Shown here: positions 1 through 7,785 of the stretch, piece after piece | Layout: each line of letters starts with the position of its first letter | Numbering within the stretch: position 1 is the first letter of the stretch | From: CAKAHY01 sp041848045 | Lineage (GTDB): Bacteria > Bacillota > Clostridia > Lachnospirales > Lachnospiraceae | DNA: 20,400 bases | NCBI GenBank assembly: GCA_041848045.1 | Contig: JBGZHY010000079.1 | Location: 1 to 20,400 of the forward strand | Reading direction: 5' to 3' | Position numbers and translations under genes: made by a program | The notes under the pieces: model-generated | Database searches by the model: none | The model's input: the letters and a program-made list of their open reading frames with translations, nothing else | Told to the model about the DNA's origin: nothing

Positions 1-1
1 C

Positions 2-3000
2 GTTTCCAAGAATCTGACCTTGATTTCCGGCGAGAATGAATGCGGAAAGTCCACCATTCTCGATGCCATTAAATATGCATATACGGGAGATACTCAGTTC
101 AATAAGGCTACCAGCGGTTATAATACCGGGGTGGGAAAGAGAAACCTGATTTCATATACTCGTTGTCTGGTCGATGCAAGTGCAGGTATTTATGCCAGGC
201 CTGCGGATAAGATACCGGCGGTGTATACGCATATTGCTTTGGAATATCTTGATCAAATCAATGAGCGCCCTTTTGTGCTGGGAGTATTGATTGAAACAGC
301 CATAAGCGATATTCGCTCGACCTATTGGTACGTATTGGATGGTAAGCGATTGGAGGAAGTTTCTTTTGTATATGAAGAGGCGGGGGTAAAGAAGCCCTAT
401 GATGCTTCCGGCTTTCAGAAAAAGCATGGAATACAGATGAAAAATAAGAAAGACGGCATCGCCTTGTTTATGCAAATGACGGGGCTTAAATTGCCTTATC
501 AGGAGGTGGCGAAGTACCAAAGAAAGCTGCGTAATATCATGGCATATAACCCGGCTGCCAAGATTCAGGAGTTCATCAAGGAATCGGTTTTGGAAGAACG
601 GGATATTAACTTTGATAAATTGAAAGAGGCAAAGAAAAATATTGAACAAATCAACGGCAGTTTGGAGCAGATCCGGCAGGAGTTGCAGGATTTGGATTCG
701 ATATTGGCGGATTACGATGAGCGTGATAAAAAAAGTTTACAGTTGAAAATCGATGATATCAAAATAAAATATAAAGCTCTCCTGGATTGTCGGAAAGAGT
801 TGCAGGACTGTGCGGAAAGTATTAAGCGGGACAAAATCGAACAGGAAATTTTGAGTAAAACGATTGTACAGCAGGACCGGGAAGTGGATGAGCTTGAAAG
901 AACCTATACGGAAGCGCGGAGAGCCCTATTGGAACTGGATGTATCCAAGGCGATTGCAGCATCGGAGCAGACTATCGCTATTTACGGGGAGCAGTTGCTT
1001 AAGTTGGAGGAAGAAAAGGAAAAGCTGGAACTGTTTCAAAGGCAGATACAAAAACTGCTCCGGCATTTGGAGGAGGAAAAAGCAGATTTGCCATATGAAC
1101 AAATGCTGAAGGATTTAAGTTCTCGGAGCTTGGAAGCCTCTGAAAAGCAGAGTTTTATTGACAGATTGAAGGAAGAAATCCGAACTTGCCGTGATGCATT
1201 GATTGAGCATAATATTTTGCTGAAAAAGGATTTGGAAGCTTTGCGTCAGGAGTGGCTGGAGCAAAGCCGGATAATTGAAAATTGTCAAAAGAATAAAGCG
1301 GATTATTCCGACATGCGGGAGCAGCAGGCACTGATACAGGAAATCAACCAGGCATTGAAAAAACGGGGAATCTCTGAGGAGGCACGTATGGCTTGCGAGT
1401 ATGTGGCAGAGCTTAGGGATGAGAGCTGGCGCGACGCTATAGAAGGATTTCTGGGAATTCATCGTTATGCCGTGATTGTACCGAAGGACTTGTTTGACAT
1501 TGCCAACACCGTCTTGGATCAATCCGGACATCGACACGTGGAGCTGGTAAATACCAGGCGCCTGATGGCAAGAAGCTGGGAATGCGAGGAGGATTCCGTA
1601 TTTCATTATCTGCATATTCAAAACGAAACGGCGGCGAATTACTTTAAATTTTGGCTGGGGAAAATTCATGGTGTGCCTCTGGCTGATGTGCCGAATTATG
1701 ATAATGCCATGTCCAAAGAGGGAAAGCTGAGCCGAAATATGGCGGTCAGTTACATTCATACGAAAAGAATGAAGCATTATTGTTTGGGAAGCCGGTCAAT
1801 AGAGCTCAACAGACAGGCAGCAGAAAAAAGGCAACGCGAATTGGAGGTGCAGGAAAAGGAATTACTGGAAAAACAAAAAATAATACAGGAAAAAGCGGAA
1901 GATCTGCAAAAAGGCTTGGATTGTTTTAAGGAATTTTCGCTGAGCGCGCATAGAGAATGGGAGAAGACAGCGGCGGATTTGGAGGCTGAGAAGAAAAATC
2001 ATAAAGACTTGTGGGAAGCGCAGAAGAATAACGCGGAGTTTATTGCTTTGAATGAGCATGCAGTCAATCTGGGCAGGCAGTTGGAGGAGAGAAAAAATCT
2101 GCGGAAAGAGAATATCAGACAGGAAACAATATTGAAAACCCGAATAGAGCAGAATGAAAAATCGGTAAAGCTTTATCGGCAGCAGGAGGTGTCCAAACAG
2201 GAAGAGCTTGAGCTGGAGCGCAGCGGCAATTATCGAGCTGCGGAAAAAGCGATAGAAGAATATGAGGGCTATTTGTCCGGGCAGAAGCAAGGAAGCGGTT
2301 TGTTGGGATACGAAACCAAGAAAAGAGTAGACCGCAGAGTCAGAGAGCTGGAGGGGAACATCTACGGAAAGCAACAGGCTTATAATAACCGCAAGCAGGA
2401 AACGGATAAATTGCCTATGGGTTTGGAGTGCGAGGCTGCTTATCAGAAGCGGAGAGGAAAAATTTGGGTTGATGATTTGCAGGGTATACAGCAGAAGCTG
2501 AAGGAGCAAACCACAAGCTATGAGCGCATATTTAAAAGGGAGTTCGTGCTGAGTATCTATGAAGCGGCTAAAGATGCCAGAAGTGATATTCGGGATATCA
2601 ACAGGGAGCTGCAAAAACTCCGTTTTTCCACCAGATATCAATTCGATGTAAAAATGCTGGCGGACAGCTCTGATTATGCAAAGGTACTGCGTTATGCACA
2701 ATATTTACAGGAAACGGGAACTACGGCAGAGGGACAGATGAGCTTGGCGGGGCTGACAGCCTATAACCATGATGAAGCAGGAGCCAGAGAAGGGGAAATC
2801 CGGGATATCATCAATAAGCTGATTGAGCATAATGATACTGCGGAAATGAAGAAATTTGCGGATTATCGGAATTATATGAGTTATGAAATCATTATTAACA
2901 ATGATGAGGTGAAGGACGGTAAGCTGTCTAAGCAGGTGGGTTATAATTCCGGTGCGGGAACGCAGATTTCCTATACCTTGATTTTGTCCGCGGCTCTGTC

Positions 3001-3256
3001 TATGCTGTACAATGCCAGAGTAAATTCCGTGCGCTTGATTTTTATCGACGAGCCTTTTGAAAAGATGAGCGACCATAACATTAAATTGATGCTGGATTTC
3101 TTTAAAAATCAGGATTTTCAGGTTATATTTTGCGCGCCGCCCAACAAATTGGAATCCATCGGCAGTGAGTGCGGTGTGATTATTCCGGTTTTGAAATGCG
3201 GCAATGATAACATGCAAATCGGGAAGGTGAAATTCCATGAGCGTTCGGGAGTATAA
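2..3256 (+). CDS. jetC: Wadjet SMC-like ATPase JetC (5' end outside window)
   Basis: This is the motor subunit of a Wadjet system, an SMC/MksB-like ATPase that extrudes DNA loops so that small circular plasmids are recognised and cut. The reading frame is already open at base 2, so the true start lies upstream; residues are numbered here from the TTG at base 20. The Walker A motif GENECGKST is at residues 4-12. Two long charged coiled-coil stretches (about 175-440 and 590-870) flank a globular hinge-like segment (about 465-580, containing WRDAIEGFLG). The C-terminal ATPase half has a signature-like SGAGTQ at 977-982 and Walker B LIFIDEP at 1006-1012 (D1010, E1011). SGAGTQ departs from the usual LSGGQ. 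The coiled-coil layout also resembles SbcC/Rad50, but the jetD gene overlapping its 3' end by 20 bp decides the call. The Wadjet type cannot be fixed without jetA and jetB. Confidence 0.9.
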   Translation, partial: VSKNLTLISGENECGKSTILDAIKYAYTGDTQFNKATSGYNTGVGKRNLISYTRCLVDASAGIYARPADKIPAVYTHIALEYLDQINERPFVLGVLIETAISDIRSTYWYVLDGKRLEEVSFVYEEAGVKKPYDASGFQKKHGIQMKNKKDGIALFMQMTGLKLPYQEVAKYQRKLRNIMAYNPAAKIQEFIKESVLEERDINFDKLKEAKKNIEQINGSLEQIRQELQDLDSILADYDERDKKSLQLKIDDIKIKYKALLDCRKELQDCAESIKRDKIEQEILSKTIVQQDREVDELERTYTEARRALLELDVSKAIAASEQTIAIYGEQLLKLEEEKEKLELFQRQIQKLLRHLEEEKADLPYEQMLKDLSSRSLEASEKQSFIDRLKEEIRTCRDALIEHNILLKKDLEALRQEWLEQSRIIENCQKNKADYSDMREQQALIQEINQALKKRGISEEARMACEYVAELRDESWRDAIEGFLGIHRYAVIVPKDLFDIANTVLDQSGHRHVELVNTRRLMARSWECEEDSVFHYLHIQNETAANYFKFWLGKIHGVPLADVPNYDNAMSKEGKLSRNMAVSYIHTKRMKHYCLGSRSIELNRQAAEKRQRELEVQEKELLEKQKIIQEKAEDLQKGLDCFKEFSLSAHREWEKTAADLEAEKKNHKDLWEAQKNNAEFIALNEHAVNLGRQLEERKNLRKENIRQETILKTRIEQNEKSVKLYRQQEVSKQEELELERSGNYRAAEKAIEEYEGYLSGQKQGSGLLGYETKKRVDRRVRELEGNIYGKQQAYNNRKQETDKLPMGLECEAAYQKRRGKIWVDDLQGIQQKLKEQTTSYERIFKREFVLSIYEAAKDARSDIRDINRELQKLRFSTRYQFDVKMLADSSDYAKVLRYAQYLQETGTTAEGQMSLAGLTAYNHDEAGAREGEIRDIINKLIEHNDTAEMKKFADYRNYMSYEIIINNDEVKDGKLSKQVGYNSGAGTQISYTLILSAALSMLYNARVNSVRLIFIDEPFEKMSDHNIKLMLDFFKNQDFQVIFCAPPNKLESIGSECGVIIPVLKCGNDNMQIGKVKFHERSGV

Positions 3257-4454
3257 ACAATATATTTTAGAGGCTTTGCTGAAAAAATACAACAGGCGCC
3301 GCGCACAGAAAATCAGTACGGGCAGAAGAATTATGCTAAAACCTACCGAGTTGTATAAAGATTATGCCCAAAACAACGCGGATATGAAGGAAAAGTCGGG
3401 ACTGGAGGAGGCGCTTGCCGAACTGCATGCCAAGGGCTTTGTGACAGCCGTTTATTTGAAGTTCAGTGAAGACATTGAAAAAATATACTTGGCAGAGGAT
3501 TACCTGAAGGATATCGAGGAATATTTAAAGCGGGAATATGGAGTGCTTTCCTTCGATACCTTGGCGGACCAGGTACGGGCAAATGTCAAAAGGTATACGG
3601 AATCAGGAGATCTTGTACAAAAATATGTAAAAAACCTTTTAACAGAACTCGAAGTTCCCGGATGTTTGCCGGATCCGGAAAGAATAGAGGCAAACTTAAA
3701 GCTGCTGGATTTTTTGGAAAAAAATAAAGAGGACTTATATGTCAGAGAACTTTCCGTACTCCTGTACGGCGATTCGAAATGGTTTGAATCTAATAATTAT
3801 GAAGAGATATGTACCTTTCTAAGAAGCGCCGTCGATATGCCTAAGGAAGAAAGTGAAAAAAATGATGAGATTTTGCCTTTTTTTCATGTGCTGCCGACAG
3901 AGCAGGAGATTTTTATCAAGGGATGCTGGGAACTCGTCTGGGAACACGGCACCTTGGATGTATCAAAGCTACAGGGAGGCGTAGCTCTTACGCTGGCTGA
4001 CCTGCAAAATATAAGGCATATTCAGATCTCGGGGGAAGAGCTGCTGACCATAGAAAATAAGACTTCTTATCGGAGAATGCAGGGCAATCAAAGGGCTCTG
4101 ATGTATCTGGGCGGTTTTGCGAGCCGTCATCAGATTGCCTTCTTAAAAAAACTTATTGCGGATAAACCGGATTTATGTTGTAGGCATTTTGGCGATATTG
4201 ATGTCGGAGGATTTTTGATACACAGGCATTTGTGCAGAGAGGTCGGCAGACACTTTGCGCTGTATCGTATGGGCATTCCGGAATTGGAAGATTCACGTTT
4301 TCGACAGGCCTTAAAAACCTTGACAAAGCATGATGTTGCCAGATTGGAAGCTCTGCCCGAGGAGGCTGTGTATCGTGATGTTTTCCGGTATATGAAGGAG
4401 CATAAAGTAAAATTGGAACAGGAAATGATAAGCTATTATATAGCGAAGGAATAA
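3237..4454 (+). CDS. jetD: Wadjet nuclease subunit JetD (DUF2220-type Toprim fold)
   Basis: JetD is the DNA-cleaving subunit of Wadjet; it resembles the topoisomerase VI A subunit and cuts plasmid DNA once the JetABC motor has extruded it. The 405-residue protein has a poorly conserved, helical N-terminal half and a C-terminal DUF2220 domain. Toprim-like metal-binding features are visible: ENKTSY at 273-278 (candidate acid E273), GDIDVGG at 319-325 (D320, D322) and a late LEQE at 393-396. The ATG lies inside the end of jetC, with AAGGTGA at 3224-3230 as ribosome binding site. The 20-bp overlap implies translational coupling. All expected acidic residues are present and the frame is unbroken, so the subunit looks intact. 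By eye this gene and jetC are richer in A and T than the rel operon, consistent with, but not proof of, acquisition as a defence cassette. Confidence 0.9.
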   Translation: MSVREYKQYILEALLKKYNRRRAQKISTGRRIMLKPTELYKDYAQNNADMKEKSGLEEALAELHAKGFVTAVYLKFSEDIEKIYLAEDYLKDIEEYLKREYGVLSFDTLADQVRANVKRYTESGDLVQKYVKNLLTELEVPGCLPDPERIEANLKLLDFLEKNKEDLYVRELSVLLYGDSKWFESNNYEEICTFLRSAVDMPKEESEKNDEILPFFHVLPTEQEIFIKGCWELVWEHGTLDVSKLQGGVALTLADLQNIRHIQISGEELLTIENKTSYRRMQGNQRALMYLGGFASRHQIAFLKKLIADKPDLCCRHFGDIDVGGFLIHRHLCREVGRHFALYRMGIPELEDSRFRQALKTLTKHDVARLEALPEEAVYRDVFRYMKEHKVKLEQEMISYYIAKE

Positions 4455-4467
4455 TGCTATCGGTCGG

Positions 4468-4474
4468 AAAGGAG
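4468..4474 (+). promoter_or_regulatory. Ribosome binding site that selects a TTG start at 4481
   Basis: AAAGGAG is complementary to the 16S rRNA 3' end and lies 6 bases before TTG 4481. The in-frame ATG at 4454 has no such site and sits on the last base of the jetD stop codon. The spacing favours TTG as the true start. Confidence 0.7.
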
Positions 4475-4480
4475 AAAAGT

Positions 4481-5053
4481 TTGAAGAAAGCACTTGTATT
4501 TATGGCAAACGGTTTTGAGGAGATAGAGGCGATTACTCTTGTGGATATTCTGCGGAGAGCCGAAATTCACGTAGATATGTGCAGTATCCATGAGGAGAGA
4601 GAAGTTACCGGTTCCCACGGAATAAGGGTTCGGGCAGACCTTTGTCTTGCTGAGCTTTCATCTCCGGAGCTTTATGCTGCGGTGATTACACCGGGAGGCA
4701 TGCCCGGTTCAAGCCATTTAAGGGATGATGAAAGAGTTATTGAGATTATACGCTTCTTTTTTGAGCGAAAAGATAAGCTGATTGCTTCCATCTGCGCGGC
4801 GCCTATTGTTTTGGCAAAGGCCGGTATTACGCCTAATCTGGCGGGAACCTGTTATCCGGGCTTTGAATCTGAGGTCGGATATGCGGAGTATCGAAAGCAG
4901 GCGGTGTGTGTACATGAGAATGTGTTGACTTCCATGGGGGCGGGAACCGCGTTTGTCCTAGGCTTAAAGCTGGTGGAGGCTCTGGCGGGAAAAGAAAAAG
5001 CGGAGCAGCTTTATGAGCAGACCATGCTTGGCTATACCGGGGCGGTATGGTAA
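4481..5053 (+). CDS. DJ-1/PfpI family protein
   Basis: A 190-residue protein of the DJ-1/ThiJ/PfpI superfamily; bacterial relatives (YajL, YhbO) are linked to protein quality control, deglycase or glyoxalase-like activity and oxidative stress, but the exact substrate is unsettled. Starting at TTG 4481 gives the typical N-terminus MKKALVFMANGFEEIEA. The candidate catalytic cysteine is C105 in ASICAAP (nucleophile elbow), and the acid equivalent to human DJ-1 E18 is E16 in GFEEIEA. The length is normal for the family, with no signal peptide or membrane segment. An ATG at 4454 would add nine residues without family resemblance. The gene lies 26 bases after jetD and probably shares its transcript. 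DJ-1 proteins are not known Wadjet components, so it is more likely a bystander. Confidence 0.88.
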   Translation: MKKALVFMANGFEEIEAITLVDILRRAEIHVDMCSIHEEREVTGSHGIRVRADLCLAELSSPELYAAVITPGGMPGSSHLRDDERVIEIIRFFFERKDKLIASICAAPIVLAKAGITPNLAGTCYPGFESEVGYAEYRKQAVCVHENVLTSMGAGTAFVLGLKLVEALAGKEKAEQLYEQTMLGYTGAVW

Positions 5054-5082
5054 AGTCCGGATAAAGTGAGGGGTGAAATGTG

Positions 5083-5571
5083 ATGATGGAAAGATGGATA
5101 TGGATTGGTATTTTGGCTGCAATCGGCGGCATTTTACTCAGAATGATGTTTAGACCGCCCGAAGCTTCTCATCACGATTTATTTTCGGTTGAATTTGATG
5201 AGGAACGCCTTGCCTCTTATTCCGGAGAAATGGGGAAGAGCCTGCTAAGCATAGAAGGAAAAAGAAAATATATTTTGCCGACGGAATTTGATTCGTGGAC
5301 AAAAGTCACTTTGTTTGAATATGGCTTGATATTTTATAGAAATAGAAAAGAGGAAAAGGTATTTTTCCATGAGGTGGAGGAGCTGAGTCCGGTGCTGATG
5401 AATTCCTTGTTCGTGAAGTGGAGCTATTTGGCATACCGTTTCCGATGCAAGGACGGTCGCAGCATTATGCTAAAAAGCAATGAAATGCCTGACTTGGATT
5501 TGCTGCTGGAGCGCTTGATTACTTTGTCATTGGTGAAGCCCGGGAAAGCGGAGTTTTCCAATAGGCTGTAA
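5083..5571 (+). CDS. Small membrane-anchored protein of unknown function
   Basis: A 162-residue protein whose family was not recognised. Residues about 4-20 (WIWIGILAAIGGILLRM) form one hydrophobic helix, followed by a positively charged stop (R, then RPP). This suggests an N-terminal anchor with the rest of the chain on one side of the membrane. The C-terminal 100 residues alternate beta-like strands (VTLFEYGLIFYR; LAYRFRCKDGRSIMLKS) with a final amphipathic helix (DLDLLLERLITLSL), an order that resembles bacterial PH-like domains. That is an inference from strand pattern only. GGTGA at 5072-5076 serves as ribosome binding site; GTG 5080, ATG 5083 and ATG 5086 are all possible starts, and ATG 5083 was chosen. 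It lies 29 bases after the DJ-1 gene and 58 bases before the DUF2971 gene. Confidence 0.65.
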   Translation: MMERWIWIGILAAIGGILLRMMFRPPEASHHDLFSVEFDEERLASYSGEMGKSLLSIEGKRKYILPTEFDSWTKVTLFEYGLIFYRNRKEEKVFFHEVEELSPVLMNSLFVKWSYLAYRFRCKDGRSIMLKSNEMPDLDLLLERLITLSLVKPGKAEFSNRL

Positions 5572-5629
5572 ATGTTGCTTCGACCTGTAAAATCCGGAAT
5601 CATGGTTTGTGTTTACGAAAGGAAGCGCC

Positions 5630-6682
5630 ATGCTTGTTTTTTCCAAAAAAGACCTTGCCAATTACAGATTTGCCATTGCCAAAGTGGTTTTTCTTCAGGT
5701 ATACAGGGAGTTTAACCTTCTGGAGGGAATGGCGGACAGCAGCTGTATGCTGGTGCTGCATCGGGATCAAGGGCTGAAGCTTTGCATTTCCCTTTTACAA
5801 AAGCCCGAAAAAAGAGAGTTTTTATCAAGATATCCCTTTGACGCTTTGCACATATACTATCAGAAGGCGCATTACCAAAGGCAGAAGGACAGGGCCGGCG
5901 GGGAAGGGGAAATCTTTTTGTTGAGTGAGGAATTTGACCGGCTGTTTCAGGAGTATCTTGTTGCGGCATTTCTGCGTCCGGAGGAATACAAGAAGCAGGA
6001 GGGATATGACTTGTACCGGCTCTTGTCGAAGAGCCTGGCGCAGCATTCCGCGCAGAAGTCCGGATGTTTATACAAATATTACGCAAAGAGTAAGGTGGCG
6101 GATAACGGCTACGGGGTCAACGACGGCTGCCTCAGTTTTTCGCCGCCTATGGTTTTTAATGACCCTTTCGACTGCGGCTGCAGACTCGCAAACAATAAAA
6201 GTATGGAGCATGTATTTAAGGTGCTGTGTCTGACGGAGTGCCACAGGAACATCCTGATGTGGTCCTATTATGCCGATAACCACAAGGGATACTGCTTTGC
6301 CTACGATTATGACGATATTATGGAGGGGATTCGCAGCCTGGACATCAACGGTATCTGTATAGCCGGTGAGGTACAGTATAAGAAAAAGCGACCGGAGCAA
6401 AAGGCGCCGCAGGATAAATTTTCCTATACGGATATTCTGTTTTATATTGAAGCGGCATTTACCAAATATGAGGAATGGAAACACGAAAAAGAATACCGCT
6501 TTGTTATTTTGTCCGACGGGGGATTAAAATCCGCCGACTTTGTCAGCATGCAGATAACGCCACGAAAAGTTTATGAGGGCGTGGCAGGGGACAAGGCGTC
6601 GGTCAAAGACAGCAAAGACAGGAGTTTAGAGATTCGGTTTTTGGAAAAGGACGATACCCGTTATGCGTTGAAAGGGGAATGA
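5630..6682 (+). CDS. DUF2971 domain protein with extra N-terminal region
   Basis: A 350-residue protein whose C-terminal half (about 147-300) carries the DUF2971 pattern. It has LYKYYAKS at 147-154, FNDPFD at 176-181, LMWSYYADNHKGYCFAYD at 209-226, and a conserved K279, W283 and EKEYR at 286-290. The biochemical role of DUF2971 is unknown. The invariant polar residues (D178, D181, H218, E286, E288, R290) look like an active site rather than a structural fold; this is inference. Residues 1-140 match nothing recognised and contain no membrane segment. ATG 5630 is preferred because AAAGGA at 5618-5623 lies 6 bases ahead; GTG 5609 would add seven residues without a ribosome binding site. Its stop overlaps the next gene's ATG (ATGA), so the two proteins are probably made together. 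Confidence 0.82.
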   Translation: MLVFSKKDLANYRFAIAKVVFLQVYREFNLLEGMADSSCMLVLHRDQGLKLCISLLQKPEKREFLSRYPFDALHIYYQKAHYQRQKDRAGGEGEIFLLSEEFDRLFQEYLVAAFLRPEEYKKQEGYDLYRLLSKSLAQHSAQKSGCLYKYYAKSKVADNGYGVNDGCLSFSPPMVFNDPFDCGCRLANNKSMEHVFKVLCLTECHRNILMWSYYADNHKGYCFAYDYDDIMEGIRSLDINGICIAGEVQYKKKRPEQKAPQDKFSYTDILFYIEAAFTKYEEWKHEKEYRFVILSDGGLKSADFVSMQITPRKVYEGVAGDKASVKDSKDRSLEIRFLEKDDTRYALKGE

Positions 6683-7674
6683 TGGAAATGGAAGGGAAAA
6701 AGTACCTGTTGCTTATTGTAGCGGGGCTGTGGCTTGCTATGTTGGGCATTGTTGCCTTATTGTACTACCTGATGCGAAGGCGTAATCAAAGGGGCGAGCG
6801 TTTGATGGATGAGGCGGTGAATGAAAGTGTGAATACGGAGCCCATGGGCAAGGGAGAGCTTTTGGTATATCTGATTTCCATCGCTGTTTTTTTGTATATC
6901 GCCATTTCGTGGATGAACAAGGGACTTTCTCCGATTATGGCGAGAATGATTGTCATGCCGCCCATACTGGCTTTGTTCAACGCCAGAAAGAGAACGGGGC
7001 GAAGCCTGTTTGCGCTGGTGACGGTTTTTGCCCTTTTTCTGGGGGCGGTGTTGAGCTTTCTGATTATCGGCTTTCCGCAGAAAGCACCGGTTTTGTATTT
7101 GCATGAAAGTAAAATGGTGACGGGAAGGACAAGGGTATCCGACCTGAGAGAAGCGGGATTTCAGGTGTATGTACGGATCGGCGAGCCTGACCGGGTGAAA
7201 GAGGAGGAGGTTTTGCAAAGCGGTATATACAGTCCCTATGAAGAGCCGAAGGATGTGGAGGCGGAGTCCGAAGAGGGGGAGGGGAGTGAAGTGCCGGGCT
7301 ATGCCAAATATCTGCTGGTAAAGGAAGGAAAGGTGCTGGCAAGCATGATGCTTTCCACAGAGGCGGAAAGCTTTGCGGACCGCAGGCTGGACTGGATTGC
7401 CTTCAGGGAATACGGTATACAAAAGATAAGGGAAGAGAAGTACGGATTTTCCATAGACGGGCTGGATTTGTGCGGACAGATAACAGAAGAGGTCATGCAG
7501 AAAAAATTTTCCGAAAATCTGGTGCTCAACCGGGAGTTTTCGGAAGGCGGAAGAAGCTATTGGCTTGCATACGGAAGTGACAATACCTTCTGGGATGTCT
7601 ACGATTGCAGCATGCAAACCGATGCTGCAGGAGAGTTGGTATATCTGCGCTATATGTATGAGAAGGCCGAATAA
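6679..7674 (+). CDS. Polytopic membrane protein of unknown function
   Basis: A 331-residue protein of no recognised family. Hydrophobic segments are seen at about 9-31, 61-78, 85-100 (weaker, proline-containing) and 110-133, so three or four membrane helices occupy the first 135 residues. The first is followed by a strongly basic RRRNQRGER stretch, expected to be cytoplasmic. The remaining 195 residues are soluble and include an acidic, low-complexity linker at about 188-205 (EEPKDVEAESEEGEGSE). After it comes a strand-rich domain ending YLRYMYEKAE. The ATG at 6679 overlaps the TGA of the DUF2971 gene by 4 bases. ATG 6682-frame alternatives do not exist, but in-frame ATG 6688 is possible because AAGGGG at 6672-6677 sits very close to 6679. 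The coupling suggests a joint function with the DUF2971 protein. Confidence 0.72.
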   Translation: MMEMEGKKYLLLIVAGLWLAMLGIVALLYYLMRRRNQRGERLMDEAVNESVNTEPMGKGELLVYLISIAVFLYIAISWMNKGLSPIMARMIVMPPILALFNARKRTGRSLFALVTVFALFLGAVLSFLIIGFPQKAPVLYLHESKMVTGRTRVSDLREAGFQVYVRIGEPDRVKEEEVLQSGIYSPYEEPKDVEAESEEGEGSEVPGYAKYLLVKEGKVLASMMLSTEAESFADRRLDWIAFREYGIQKIREEKYGFSIDGLDLCGQITEEVMQKKFSENLVLNREFSEGGRSYWLAYGSDNTFWDVYDCSMQTDAAGELVYLRYMYEKAE

Positions 7675-7684
7675 GATTAGTTAT

Positions 7685-7725
7685 CGCTTATTTCTATAAA
7701 TAACAGGTATTTATAGAAATAAGCG
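7685..7725. repeat. Perfect 18-bp inverted repeat, 5-base loop
   Basis: The arms 7685-7702 (CGCTTATTTCTATAAATA) and 7708-7725 (TATTTATAGAAATAAGCG) are exact reverse complements around the loop ACAGG. The hairpin lies 10 bases after the stop of the membrane protein gene and directly upstream of the next promoter. It may terminate transcription from the left, although the arms are AT-rich and only a short TTTATT follows. It could also be a regulator binding site next to the -35 region. Both readings are inference. Confidence 0.8.
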
Positions 7726-7729
7726 TTTA

Positions 7730-7757
7730 TTCATATAGAGGGGGCTTATGCTATACT
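7730..7757 (+). promoter_or_regulatory. Extended -10 promoter for the reductase pair
   Basis: TGCTATACT at 7749-7757 is an extended -10 element (TG, one base, then TATACT at 7752-7757). A weak -35 match, TTCATA, is at 7730-7735 with a 16-base spacer. The predicted transcript starts near 7764 and has a leader of only about 22 bases, enough for the AAAGGGGA ribosome binding site at 7771-7778. The -35 begins five bases after the inverted repeat. Confidence 0.6.
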
Positions 7758-7785
7758 ACAAGCAGTAAAAAAAGGGGATTGAAAT

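Noticed and set aside
152..3292. Several long open frames on the minus strand opposite jetC
   Set aside because: They lack ribosome binding sites and family motifs, and each lies opposite a clear SMC-like ATPase with intact motifs; they are antisense shadows.
4454..4480. ATG start for the DJ-1 gene on the last base of the jetD stop
   Set aside because: No ribosome binding site precedes it, and the added nine residues include the translated ribosome binding site of TTG 4481.
5051..5082. Terminator or promoter between the DJ-1 and small membrane protein genes
   Set aside because: No inverted repeat or promoter boxes are visible in these bases, so the genes are treated as one transcript.
5575..5603. 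Possible promoter TTGCTT-N17-AATCAT before the DUF2971 gene
   Set aside because: The boxes match consensus at only 3 and 4 of 6 positions, which is expected by chance at this base composition.
5609..5629. GTG start adding seven residues to the DUF2971 protein
   Set aside because: AAAGGA at 5618-5623 would fall inside the extension and is correctly spaced for ATG 5630.
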